DNA of 64,000 nt, taken from Gordonibacter sp. An230 (GTDB lineage: Bacteria > Actinomycetota > Coriobacteriia > Coriobacteriales > Eggerthellaceae). The stretch covers positions 79,278 to 143,277 of the forward strand of contig NZ_NFJP01000007.1 of the NCBI RefSeq assembly GCF_002159915.1. Direction: 5' to 3'. This document shows positions 8,884 to 16,678 of the stretch, piece after piece; position 1 is the stretch's first letter, and every line of letters starts with the position of its first letter. Position numbers and translations under genes: made by a program. A model generated the notes under the pieces. The model was not told the origin of the DNA. It ran no database searches and saw only the letters and a list, made by a program, of their open reading frames with translations.

Positions 8884-10419
8884 ATGGATAGAAAGCAGTT
8901 TCTGAAAGCCGGCCTCCTCGCAACCGTCACAGCTGCGGCAATGGCCGGAACAGGACGCGCCTTCGCCGAGGACGGAAGCGGAAAGGAATCCGGGAACGAA
9001 GGATTCGACGAGATCGCCGACGTGATCGTCGTTGGCAGCGGTCTCGCAGCCACGGTCGCCGCCGTCACCGCTGCCGAAGCAGGAGCCAAGACGCTCGTGC
9101 TCGAGAAAATGGATCAACTCGGCGGCACTTCGCGCGTGAGCGGGCTTAACTGCGCCGTGGTAGGCAGCGACGAGCAGGCCGCGGAAGGCATTCTCGACGA
9201 TCCCGAGTGGATGTACGAGGACATGAGGAAGGTGGCCGAGGACTACGGCAACCCCGATCTGGCGCGCGTCGTGGCGGAGGGATCGCACGACCTCTACCGG
9301 TTCCTCACAGAGCGAGGAGCGACCTTCAAGCAGCTCAAGAGCGGCGGCGGCCACAGCGCGAAGCGCCTGCTGTGGGCCGGAGGGGGACGGTACCTGCTCG
9401 ACGCGCTCGTCTCGCACGCGCAGAGCACGCTCGCCGACACGCTCGAAATGCGCACGCGCTGCAAGGTTGACGACCTCGTCTTCCGCGACGGACGCGCCAT
9501 CGGCGTCATCGCACGGGAGAATTACTCGTTCGACTACGGTGCGCCAGAAACCGACGACCTTGAGAACCAGACAGGGAGCGCCAAGCGCATCGGCGCACGT
9601 CGAGGCATCGTGTTCGCCACGGGCGGCTACGCGCGCGACAAGGAGCTTTTGCGCTCCGAGTCCGCCGTCTTGGCGCAAGCGGACACCATGACCAATCCCG
9701 GAGCCACTTCCGGGGTGCTGCGGATGCTGGCCAAGCACGGCGCGCAAACGGTCAACCTCTCGCTGTTCCGCCTGTCCTACCCCATTCCCACCGAGGATGT
9801 CTGCTGGGGCATGCTCGTCAACCCCGACGGAAAGCGCTTCGTCAACGAGCTCGGCAGCCGCAACGACCTCGGCATCATCATCCTGAGGCAGATGCGGGAC
9901 TTCGACGGCAAGCCCCCTTTGCTCGTGTACGATTCGAAGGGAATCGAACTGTTCCACGACAAGCAGCGTCTTGAGATGTCGCTTTCCGGACGCAATTTCA
10001 AGAACGGAACCATGTACCGGTTCGACACCGTCGAGGAACTGGCCGACCACTTCGGCTACGACAGGCAAACGCTCGTAGACGCGGTGAGCCGCTATAACGA
10101 GATGTTCGACAACGGGGTGGACGAAGACTTCGGAAAGGACATGTCCGCTTTGCAAGGAGCCGCCATAAAGCAGCCACCTTTCTACGGAATGAACCTCATT
10201 CCAAACAACAACTACACGCCCGGCGGCGTGCGCATCGACACGTCGGCCCGCATCCTCGACTCGAACGGGAGCCCCATCGAGGGCCTCTACGCCGCGGGCG
10301 AGGTCACAGGCGGAGTTCACGGCGCACAGCGCCTCACCGGATGTTCGGCTCCTGACTGCGGCGTGTTCGGCATGGTGGCGGGCTCCACGGTCGCGGGCGC
10401 GACGCCCGTAGAGCCGTAG
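8884..10419 (+). CDS. Exported FAD-dependent reductase of the fumarate reductase superfamily
   Basis: A 511-aa flavoprotein expected outside the membrane, reducing an unknown acceptor with electrons from the upstream cytochrome. The N-terminus DRKQFLK resembles a Tat motif with the second Arg replaced by Lys, followed by a hydrophobic stretch ending AFA, a likely signal peptidase site. The FAD dinucleotide fold GSGLA is at 51-55. The C-terminal GGVHGAQRLTG keeps His479 and Arg483, and FVNELGSRND keeps Arg326 at the position of the proton-donating Arg of fumarate reductases. The usual HPT substrate motif is replaced by YPIP (299-302). This points to a C=C or similar reductase whose substrate is not fumarate. 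The start has a strong SD (GAAGGAGG). Confidence 0.87.
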   Translation: MDRKQFLKAGLLATVTAAAMAGTGRAFAEDGSGKESGNEGFDEIADVIVVGSGLAATVAAVTAAEAGAKTLVLEKMDQLGGTSRVSGLNCAVVGSDEQAAEGILDDPEWMYEDMRKVAEDYGNPDLARVVAEGSHDLYRFLTERGATFKQLKSGGGHSAKRLLWAGGGRYLLDALVSHAQSTLADTLEMRTRCKVDDLVFRDGRAIGVIARENYSFDYGAPETDDLENQTGSAKRIGARRGIVFATGGYARDKELLRSESAVLAQADTMTNPGATSGVLRMLAKHGAQTVNLSLFRLSYPIPTEDVCWGMLVNPDGKRFVNELGSRNDLGIIILRQMRDFDGKPPLLVYDSKGIELFHDKQRLEMSLSGRNFKNGTMYRFDTVEELADHFGYDRQTLVDAVSRYNEMFDNGVDEDFGKDMSALQGAAIKQPPFYGMNLIPNNNYTPGGVRIDTSARILDSNGSPIEGLYAAGEVTGGVHGAQRLTGCSAPDCGVFGMVAGSTVAGATPVEP

Positions 10420-10534
10420 GCAATCCGCTCGCAGCCGTCCGAACCGAAAGAGCGGGCAGCCGCGACGACCCGCCCGCCGAGGTCGAATCCCAAAGCCGGC
10501 CGCAGGCGAACGGGGCTACACGCTCGCACACGAA

Positions 10535-10577
10535 ACGGTGTCGGAGGCGCCGCGTCGACCGGCGCCTCCGACACCGT
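10535..10577. repeat. 17-bp perfect inverted repeat (hairpin)
   Basis: ACGGTGTCGGAGGCGCC (10535-10551) and its exact complement (10561-10577) flank a 9-nt loop. No U-tract follows on either strand. It may act as a U-less terminator or an mRNA 3'-end stabiliser for module 1. Confidence 0.6.
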
Positions 10578-11077
10578 CCATCGCAGAAGCCCGAAGCCTC
10601 TGCGGCAAAGAACCCGCCTCCCGACGGCGCCTCGCCCTTGGATCTGCGGCAAAAGCGTTTAAACCGCCTTTTTTTCGGAGAGGATCTGCTTTTGGGCGAA
10701 ATGCGCCGCAGAAAGGCCGGGACATCGGCTTCGATCCGCAGCGTCCCCCTCCTTGCGCCCACGGATCCCTGCGAAACGACCGCGCGCCGAAGGCGAAAGG
10801 CCGAACGGGCCTCCGAAAGCTTTCGCGTGGAACCCGCCCTGCGAGCATCGTCGCACGCCCTCGCGCTGTATCCGCTCGATCCGCCATGCGCTCGAGCGAT
10901 CAGAACTTTCTCGGCGCATGCTCGCGAAAGCCCGCTGGAAGACGTATAATATCGACCTGGCGCCCCTCGGCCGCGGGCCGGGACGCCTCGATCTTCCGCA
11001 CAGACGACGCGGCGGATCGAACCCCGCGTCCGCATCGCGCGGCCTGCGCCGCGCCGACACAGAAATCAGAGAAACCT
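10578..11077. other. GC-rich spacer upstream of the DEAD-box gene
   Basis: No convincing gene is present; long open frames here have no start signals or recognisable domains. A run of seven T (about 10669-10675) follows a weak GCGG/CCGC stem. TATAAT at 10945-10950 is the best -10 candidate for the helicase and would leave a leader of about 120 nt. No matching -35 is visible. Confidence 0.4.
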
Positions 11078-12616
11078 ATGCTGAAATTCGACGAACTCGG
11101 CCTGTCAGAGGCTGCCCTGCAGGCCGTCGCCCGACTCGGCTACGAGGACCCGACGCCCGTGCAGGAACGGGCCATCCCACTCGCGCTCGAAGGCCGCGAC
11201 CTTATCGCCGCCGCCAAGACCGGCACCGGCAAGACCGCCGCGTTCTCGCTGCCCTCCCTCGACAAGCTCGGCCATGCGAAGGGCGGGCAGGGCCCGCTCA
11301 TGCTCGTGGTCACGCCCACGCGAGAGCTGGCGCAACAGATAGGCGAGGTGTGCGGCACCATCGCAGCGTCCACGCACCATCGTATCCTCACTGTGGTGGG
11401 AGGGCTGTCCTACGAGCCCCAGATCAGCAAGCTCAAGCGCGGCGTGGACGTGCTCATCGCCACGCCGGGGCGACTCGTGGACCTCATGGAGCGGGGAGCA
11501 GCGCGCCTCGGGGACGTGGAGGTGCTCGTGCTCGACGAGGCAGACCGCATGCTCGACATGGGCTTCTGGCCTGCCATGAAGAAGATCATCGGCGCGACGC
11601 CGGTCGGCCGCCAGACGCTTCTGTTCTCGGCCACCATCGACCGCTCCATCCTCGGAAGCGTGGGGAAGCTTTTGCGCAACCCGGCCATGGTGGAGATCGC
11701 CCACAAAGGAGAGACGGCCGACACCGTGGAGCAGTACGTCGTCCACACGCAGCAGGCGCTCAAGCCCGCCCTGCTCAAAGCCCTCCTCGCCGAGAGGGGC
11801 GCCGAACGCGTCATCGTGTTCGCTCGCACGCGCAGCCGCGCGGACGCAACCTGCCGCCGCCTCAAGCGCGCAGGGTACGCAGCCGAGGCCATCCACTCCG
11901 ATCGCAGCCAAAACCAGCGCCGTCGCGCGCTCGACAACTTCGCCTCCGGAAAGACGAACGTCATAGTGGCGACCGATGTGCTCGCACGCGGCATCGACGT
12001 GGACGAGGTCGATTACGTGGTGAACTACGACCTTCCCACCCAGCCGGAAGATTACGTGCACCGCATCGGACGCACAGGGCGCGCAGGCGCGGCGGGCTTC
12101 GCCGTGTCCTTCACCTGTCCCGAAACCGCCGACGCGCTGCGCGATATCGAGAGGCTCATCAAGCGTCCCATCCCCGAGCTGAAGCTAGCCTCTTGGGACG
12201 CCGAGGCCGCCGCCGAAGAGGAGGCGGCCCGCGCGGCCCGCTCCGAAGCGCGCAGGGACCCCGAGATCAAACAGGCCGCCAAAGAGCTGGCCGCGCGGGA
12301 GCGCAAAAAAGAAAAGGCGCGCGAGACAGCGCGCAGGGAGTCGCCAACCGGCGGCAAGAAAAGGCAGGGTGCGGCGAAAGGGGGCGGCGGCGATCCGAAA
12401 ACGAAAAACGCCCCCAACCGCGGATGCCGCAAGCAGACAGGCGGAAGGCAAGAACCGCAGCGCGATGGCCGGCCTTTGGGCAAAAAGCCCCGAGCAAACG
12501 CTCCGAAGCGGAAAGGATCGCCGAGGGGAGACGAGCGCCAAACGCGCAAGCCCGACCTGCGCCCAGGTCGGGCGCACCGCGCCTCGCTCGCGCGGGAACG
12601 TGGCGAACAGCGCTAA
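11078..12616 (+). CDS. DEAD-box ATP-dependent RNA helicase, RhlE-like
   Basis: Cytoplasmic RNA helicase (512 aa) that unwinds short RNA duplexes using ATP, for example during ribosome assembly or RNA turnover. The Q motif is followed by AAKTGTGKT (motif I), PTRELAQQ (Ia), TPGRLVD, the DEAD box VLDEADRMLDMGF, SAT (motif III), DVLARGIDVD (V) and HRIGRTGRAG (VI), all intact. About 150 C-terminal residues form a Lys/Arg/Gly-rich basic tail, typical of RhlE/CsdA-type proteins and probably RNA-binding. The ATG at 11078 is chosen because the conserved Q-motif region begins right after it; upstream in-frame sequence is not protein-like. SD support is weak (GAGAAACC). Single gene. Confidence 0.9.
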   Translation: MLKFDELGLSEAALQAVARLGYEDPTPVQERAIPLALEGRDLIAAAKTGTGKTAAFSLPSLDKLGHAKGGQGPLMLVVTPTRELAQQIGEVCGTIAASTHHRILTVVGGLSYEPQISKLKRGVDVLIATPGRLVDLMERGAARLGDVEVLVLDEADRMLDMGFWPAMKKIIGATPVGRQTLLFSATIDRSILGSVGKLLRNPAMVEIAHKGETADTVEQYVVHTQQALKPALLKALLAERGAERVIVFARTRSRADATCRRLKRAGYAAEAIHSDRSQNQRRRALDNFASGKTNVIVATDVLARGIDVDEVDYVVNYDLPTQPEDYVHRIGRTGRAGAAGFAVSFTCPETADALRDIERLIKRPIPELKLASWDAEAAAEEEAARAARSEARRDPEIKQAAKELAARERKKEKARETARRESPTGGKKRQGAAKGGGGDPKTKNAPNRGCRKQTGGRQEPQRDGRPLGKKPRANAPKRKGSPRGDERQTRKPDLRPGRAHRASLARERGEQR

Positions 12617-13272
12617 TTCATCTTTGCAGGATACGGCAGCGATCATCCGTCGCGGATCGCAGACGACGCCCTTCCCTTCCCAGCTTTTGGCAAGGACTCA
12701 ATCGCTGCGATCTTCGTCTGCCGAATACGCCGAACCCACGCACTCGTCGGCGGCTGCGACGCCCTCCAAGGCACCGCGCCCGCCGACCAAGAAGGCCCTC
12801 GCCCCGCTTCGCGCCTACGCACACGAAGCGCATGGGCGGCCGCTGCGCCCCTCGAAGCAGCGAAACCCGAAAGAGGGGTATCGGCGTCCCCACGCCGTCC
12901 CGATGACGACGAGATCGTCCTTGCCGCTGCGTCGAACCGCACGTACGCCGCCACAGGACATGTCGTCGCAACGACAAGCAACTCGCCAAATCCGCCCTCC
13001 CTGACGCCCTCACTGCATCGCCATCCCGTTCACATGCCCTCGAGCACCTTGTTTTAGCCGCACTGCGAGGCCTCGGCCCGCCTGAAGCGCACGGGGCGGG
13101 CGTATGCCCAGCGCCGCGTCGTCGCACGGCGGCGCTTCCTGATTAGTTATATGAGCACTCAAATCATATTATGTCGTTCATCTTGCTATTTGTCCCCGCT
13201 GGGCGAAAGAGCGCCCCGGGGCAGGGTTCGACGCGCTATCGTGGCAGGAACGAATGCGACGAAAGGATCGAT
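12617..13272. other. Spacer without recognisable gene
   Basis: Open frames on both strands lack start signals and look like random GC-rich translation. A possible 8-bp hairpin (AGCGCCGC with GCGGCGCT, near 13110-13137) follows. It is succeeded by an unusually AT-rich stretch of about 50 bp (13140-13190) that contains a dyad and is the likely promoter area of the next gene. Confidence 0.4.
13149..13169. promoter_or_regulatory. AT-rich dyad, possible metal-sensor-type operator
   Basis: ATATGA and TCATAT are separated by 9 nt, and a tighter dyad TGAGCACTCA sits inside. The sequence is loosely like ArsR/SmtB sites. It lies about 105 bp upstream of the NifX/NifB-like gene. Weak evidence. Confidence 0.25.
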
Positions 13273-13629
13273 ATGAGGATAGCGGTGGCGAGCGAGGGGC
13301 TGAACGTGTCCCCTCACTTCGGACAATGCGCAAGCTTCACCTGCTACACGATCGACCGAGGCATGATCGTCGAATGCCAGAACACGCCCAACCCCCGCCT
13401 TCCGCCTCGCCAGCTGGCCTCGATGCTCGGCGATCTCGACGTACGAGTGCTCGTCGCAGGATGCGTCGAACGCGACGCCCTCGATGCCCTGGGCGCCGAG
13501 GGCATCGAGGTGGTTCCGTGCGCTTCCGGAACCGCACGCGGCGCGGCAGAAGCCTATTTGGCGCGCACCCTCGCCGGAGACGGCGAGTGGCACGGCGAAG
13601 AGGAGGGACGCGCAGTCCACGGCATGTAG
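13273..13629 (+). CDS. NifX/NifB-like (dinitrogenase iron-molybdenum cofactor) domain protein
   Basis: A 118-aa single-domain protein of the family that binds Fe-S or FeMo-type cofactors. It begins MRIAVASEGLNVSPHFGQC, the diagnostic N-terminus with the conserved SxHFG element, then Cys residues at about 19 and 24. It continues with a Rossmann-like beta/alpha pattern (VRVLVAGCVERDALDALGAEGIEVV). Stand-alone copies in non-diazotrophs are usually annotated as iron-sulfur cluster carriers or MinD-partner proteins; nothing nearby suggests nitrogenase. SD GAAAGGA precedes the ATG. It is monocistronic, with a strong terminator 27 nt downstream. Confidence 0.82.
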   Translation: MRIAVASEGLNVSPHFGQCASFTCYTIDRGMIVECQNTPNPRLPPRQLASMLGDLDVRVLVAGCVERDALDALGAEGIEVVPCASGTARGAAEAYLARTLAGDGEWHGEEEGRAVHGM

Positions 13630-13656
13630 GCCATCGCCCAACGCTCCCAGGGCCCT

Positions 13657-13699
13657 ATATGCGAAGGCCCCCGATAGGGGGCCTTCGCATATCGTTTTC
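13657..13699 (+). terminator. Intrinsic terminator of the NifX-like gene
   Basis: A 16-bp perfect stem (13657-13672 with 13677-13692) with loop GATA is followed by CGTTTTCT. It separates this transcript from the convergent ribosomal operon. Confidence 0.85.
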
Positions 13700-13788
13700 T
13701 GCCAGGCAACCAACCCGAGCGCCGCCGAAGCGCGCCGGACATGCCTTCGCCTCTCGGCCCAAAGTCCGGAAAAGTCGAAAAGAAGCCC

Positions 13789-14142
13789 TTACAAGGCCTT
13801 CTTGGCCACCTCGACGACGGCGGCGAACGCGGCAGGATCGTTCACGGCCATGTCGGAGAGCACCTTGCGATCCAGCTGCACGCCAGCCTTCTTGAGACCG
13901 TTCATGAACACGGAGTAGCTGAGTCCGTTCAGGCGGGCGGCCGCATTGATGCGGGTGATCCACAAACGGCGAATCTCGCGCTTCTTGTTGCGGCGGTCGC
14001 GGTACATGTACTGGAGCGAATGCTGCACCTGCTCCTTCGCCGCGCGGTACGAACGGGACTTCGCGCCATAGTACCCCTTGGCGCGCTTGAGGACGGTACG
14101 ACGCTTCTTATGGGCGCTCACTGCGCGCTTGATGCGTGCCAT
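13789..14142 (-). CDS. rplT: 50S ribosomal protein L20
   Basis: 117 aa, the standard length for bL20, an early assembly protein of the large ribosomal subunit that binds 23S rRNA. It begins [19 protein letters not shown] and carries the conserved core [30 protein letters not shown], shown here in part. It is the last gene of the infC-rpmI-rplT operon, 23 nt after rpmI. In other bacteria L20 represses its own operon by binding the leader; the attenuator upstream of infC is the only candidate control element seen here. Confidence 0.98.
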   Translation of the reverse strand: MARIKRAVSAHKKRRTVLKRAKGYYGAKSRSYRAAKEQVQHSLQYMYRDRRNKKREIRRLWITRINAAARLNGLSYSVFMNGLKKAGVQLDRKVLSDMAVNDPAAFAAVVEVAKKAL

Positions 14143-14165
14143 AGTATCTCACTGCTCCTTCTGGT

Positions 14166-14363
14166 CTAGCGGATGCCGAGGTTTCGACCGATAACCTTCT
14201 GGTCGGCCTTGGACACCTCGGTCTCGTGGCGGAAATTGCGCTTGCGCTTCTGACTCTTCTTCGTCATGATGTGGCTCTTGTAGGCCTTGGCGCGCATGAT
14301 CTTGCCGGAACCGGTGACGCGGAACCGCTTCGCGGTGCCACGATGGGTCTTCATCTTAGGCAT
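14166..14363 (-). CDS. rpmI: 50S ribosomal protein L35
   Basis: 65 aa, the normal length for bL35, a small basic large-subunit protein. It begins [20 protein letters not shown] and ends with the conserved VIGRNLGIR. The ATG at 14363 lies inside the end of infC (8-nt overlap), with AAGGGAAGGA upstream, so translation is coupled to IF-3. An upstream in-frame ATG is inside infC coding sequence and is rejected. Confidence 0.97.
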   Translation of the reverse strand: MPKMKTHRGTAKRFRVTGSGKIMRAKAYKSHIMTKKSQKRKRNFRHETEVSKADQKVIGRNLGIR

Positions 14364-14952
14364 TGCCGTCGTCCTTCCCTTCAACTTCCTTTTTCTTGTC
14401 GTTTTCCTTCTTCTTTTTCGCCGCCACCGCCGAGGGAAGCGGGGCGATGAGCATGTGCATGTTGCGGCCCTCCATCTTGGGCTGGCTCTCGATGACGGCC
14501 ACGTCCTTCAGATCGTCGGCCAAGCGCTCGAGGATGGTGAGGCCCTGCTCAGGATGCGCCATCTCGCGACCGCGGAACATGATGGTGATCTTCACCTTGT
14601 TGCCCGCATCGAGAAAACGCAGCACGTGCTTCTTCTTCGTCGTGTAATCGCCCACGTCGATCTTCGGGCGGAACTTCATCTCCTTCGTCTCAACCTTGCT
14701 TTGGTTCTTGCGAGCCTGCTTGGCCTTGATCGCCTGGTCGTATTTGAACTTCCCATAATCCATGATGCGGCACACGGGCGGTTCGGCCATCGGGGCGATC
14801 TCCACAAGGTCGAGACCTTCGTCGTCGGCGATCCGCTGAGCCTCAGACGTGGCGTAAATGCCCATCTGAGTGCCATCGAAGCCGATGAGGCGGCATTCGC
14901 GGACGCTGATTTGTTCGTTGAGCCGAGGCTCTTGGGCAGCTATCGCGCTCAC
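14356..14952 (-). CDS. infC: Translation initiation factor IF-3
   Basis: IF-3 binds the 30S subunit and checks start-codon and initiator tRNA choice. The 198-aa product shows the N-domain ([15 protein letters not shown]), the YGKFKYDQ linker region and the C-domain ([20 protein letters not shown]). A Lys/Asp/Glu-rich C-terminal tail of about 25 residues is longer than in E. coli. I place the start at GTG 14952 because AGGAAAGGAAG lies immediately upstream and the conserved sequence begins soon after. Many infC genes use rare starts for autoregulation; here GTG suffices. A terminator-like attenuator and promoter precede it. Confidence 0.94.
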   Translation of the reverse strand: MSAIAAQEPRLNEQISVRECRLIGFDGTQMGIYATSEAQRIADDEGLDLVEIAPMAEPPVCRIMDYGKFKYDQAIKAKQARKNQSKVETKEMKFRPKIDVGDYTTKKKHVLRFLDAGNKVKITIMFRGREMAHPEQGLTILERLADDLKDVAVIESQPKMEGRNMHMLIAPLPSAVAAKKKKENDKKKEVEGKDDGNA

Positions 14953-14984
14953 CTTCCTTTCCTGCGCGCCAAGGCGCTTCAATG

Positions 14985-15016
14985 AAAAACCCGTCGCTTT
15001 GGAAGCGTACGGGTTT
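14985..15016 (-). terminator. Attenuator hairpin in the infC leader
   Basis: Minus-strand AAACCCGT-(A)-CGCTT pairs with AAGCG-ACGGGTTT: 13 bp, a 3-nt loop and one bulge, followed by TTTTTC. It lies about 33 nt upstream of the infC start and about 100 nt downstream of the predicted start site. It can therefore act as a premature terminator controlling infC-rpmI-rplT. Confidence 0.75.
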
Positions 15017-15120
15017 CGCATTCGTTTCGGGCTTTTCAGCCGACATTCGAGCGACCCATCAGCAACCAAAGCGCCGAACCAGGTGGAGGGCTTCCCCTCA
15101 CTTGAATAAACAGTCCGTTC

Positions 15121-15148
15121 ATTGTAGCACGAAGCCAGGCGGATGCAA
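15121..15148 (-). promoter_or_regulatory. Promoter of the infC-rpmI-rplT operon
   Basis: The minus strand reads TTGCAT (15148-15143), a 16-nt spacer, then TACAAT (15126-15121). The predicted start near 15114 gives a leader of about 160 nt containing the attenuator. Confidence 0.65.
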
Positions 15149-15859
15149 GCGTTTTGCGCAGCTTTTCCCCGGCAGCTTTTTCAGGTCGCTTGCGAAAGCA
15201 AGAGCGGCACTGCAGAGCTAAGCACAACGGTTGCACTTTATCTTGCAGAATATAGTGAGCTGATTGCAAATGCCAGTGCAACACCGAGGGAGCAAGCGCA
15301 ACAGCTGCGTTCTCCCGTGCAGGATCTGATCGAAAGCGCTGCGTTCACCCTTGCAAGAAAGGCCGCAAAGAGGCATTCTCCCCGAGCCTTTCCAACGAGT
15401 AGAAGCTCGCATGGCCGCAGCAGACGCCCAGATCCCAGGCGGGCAGCGCATCGAAAGTCGGCTTGCGTCGAAGCCGAGGGCAGATCGCCGCAGCAGGCGA
15501 TTGACAACCGCTTGCCAGAACCCCTGCGTCTCTGGCATGCGGTTGTCGCCCCCCCATGGACAGCGGTCAGCCAACTCGAGGGGGGGGTGGATGCACCATG
15601 GGAGAGGGGTCGAAGGGGGGGGGTCGCCGACGACACCCCCTTTTTTCAGACGGTCAAGGAGAACCGCAGTTCAAAGCAATGATCGAGCGACCAAGGCGTG
15701 AGAACGAGTCGCTTTCAAAGCGAACGCCTTCTTCGCCAACAGGCAGTCACAAGGGCCGAGACGAAGAAGGCGAAGATCGAGACCATCCCTACGAACAAGA
15801 GGCGCCGGACAGTGCCGGACACGCGTTCTGCGCCACCGGACGGGGCTACTGCACGCGGC
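15149..15859. other. Gene-poor stretch with many TTGCA/TGCAA motifs
   Basis: No gene is recognisable. The first 230 bp contain at least eight TTGCA or TGCAA words, clearly more than neighbouring DNA, and TATAGT at 15251. The stretch ends in G-tracts and a U-tailed hairpin near 15640. A small untranslated RNA is possible but cannot be shown from sequence alone. Confidence 0.3.
15619..15646 (+). terminator. Terminator-like hairpin with T6
   Basis: GGGGG-TCG, loop CCGA, CGA-(CA bulge)-CCCCC is followed by TTTTTT on the plus strand. No coding gene ends here, so it would end a non-coding transcript or be a relic. Confidence 0.35.
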
Positions 15860-16262
15860 GTGCACTCCTCACGCGAGCAGGTGGTCCACATCATGTGGAA
15901 GAGAGTCTCGCCGACGACGCGCTCGGGTGCGATCGCCCACAGGCATCCGGAAAAGGGCCGCGTCCGCCACGGTGGCCACGGGTCGCAGCGCGTTTCGCTG
16001 CTGCTCGACGAGGCTATGCGCGGCACCGGCATCGAGTCTTCCGCATGCCTGATATCCTGCCTTCGGGACAACACGGCCATGGAGCCCCATGGAGTTGATG
16101 GGGCACGAACGCGCGCACGTCCGCGTGTTCGACGGCAGGGAGCAGGCGGCGGTCGAAGCATTCGACTGCATCGAGACGTTCTACGACAGGGTCGGGGAGC
16201 ATTCGGCACCGGGACGCCCCAGCCCGGACGGGTTCGTAAAGCGAACAGGCCGAAGCGAAGAA
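15860..16262 (+). pseudogene. Degenerate IS3-family transposase (OrfB) remnant
   Basis: Two plus-strand frames together resemble the C-terminal half of IS3-type integrases. The first frame has HGGHGSQRVSLLLDEAMRGTGIE, shown in part, matching the usual HSDRGSQY...GIEPS region, followed by RDNTAME, matching the WDNAxxE element with the third catalytic Glu. The matching tail then continues in another frame from about 16089: AVEAFDCIETFYDRVGEHSA and SPDGFVKR, the IS3 YNxxRxHSALGYLSPxEF signature. The frame switches near 16085 and the second catalytic Asp (HSD) is replaced by Gly, so it is inactive. No clear terminal repeats or target duplications were found. Boundaries are approximate; the 5' part is too decayed to place. 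Confidence 0.65.
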
Positions 16263-16570
16263 CTGCGGAGAAGTCGGCTTGAGGGTGTAGACGGAATCGG
16301 GATGGATTCAGGATTCCGGCATGCTCCTTTCTCCTGCCCGCCTGTCGCCTTCGGCGGGCGGAAAGGGAAAGAGGGAAAATCCTCCTTCCCAGGATGGGAC
16401 CTTCGACCCTACGCCCGGAAAGGCGAATACACGCTATCCTGCACGACCAAGCGCAACGGAGCTGCGTTTTGAAATTTAATCTACGGGATCTTTTCCTCAC
16501 GCCCCTGTCATCTTGAAAGGGGCGGCTTGGAGCCACTTGCGCATCGACGGCGAATAGAGCAGCGCGGCTA
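16263..16570. other. Spacer between IS remnant and membrane LuxR gene
   Basis: No gene is seen. It contains a 7-bp GC hairpin (GCCCGCC/GGCGGGC, near 16338-16361) and an AT-richer patch around 16470. Confidence 0.3.
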
Positions 16571-16584
16571 AATGATCGATCATT
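16571..16584. promoter_or_regulatory. 14-bp perfect palindrome upstream of the LuxR promoter
   Basis: AATGATCGATCATT lies 16 bp upstream of the -35 element of the LuxR-family gene, a typical activator-site position. Which protein binds it is unknown. Confidence 0.4.
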
Positions 16585-16599
16585 GACTTCGACGGTCAT

Positions 16600-16628
16600 T
16601 TGCCAGCGGATCACGGCTCGACGATAAT
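16600..16628 (+). promoter_or_regulatory. Promoter of the membrane LuxR regulator
   Basis: TTGCCA (16600-16605), a 17-nt spacer and GATAAT (16623-16628). The predicted start near 16636 leaves a leader of about 43 nt with an SD. Confidence 0.65.
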
Positions 16629-16678
16629 GGCATGCAATGCGATGGATGAGGCCGCAGCATGCAAAGGGGATGGGGATC

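Noticed and set aside
10753..12906. A 717-codon open frame overlapping the DEAD-box gene in another frame
   Set aside because: It is extremely Arg/Pro/His-rich, and the overlapping frame carries every DEAD-box motif.
16583..16611. TTGACT at 16583 as a fourth MerR-type promoter
   Set aside because: With 17-20 nt spacing there is no -10-like hexamer and no GGAG/CTCC symmetry. The TTGCCA-N17-GATAAT pair just downstream is the better promoter.
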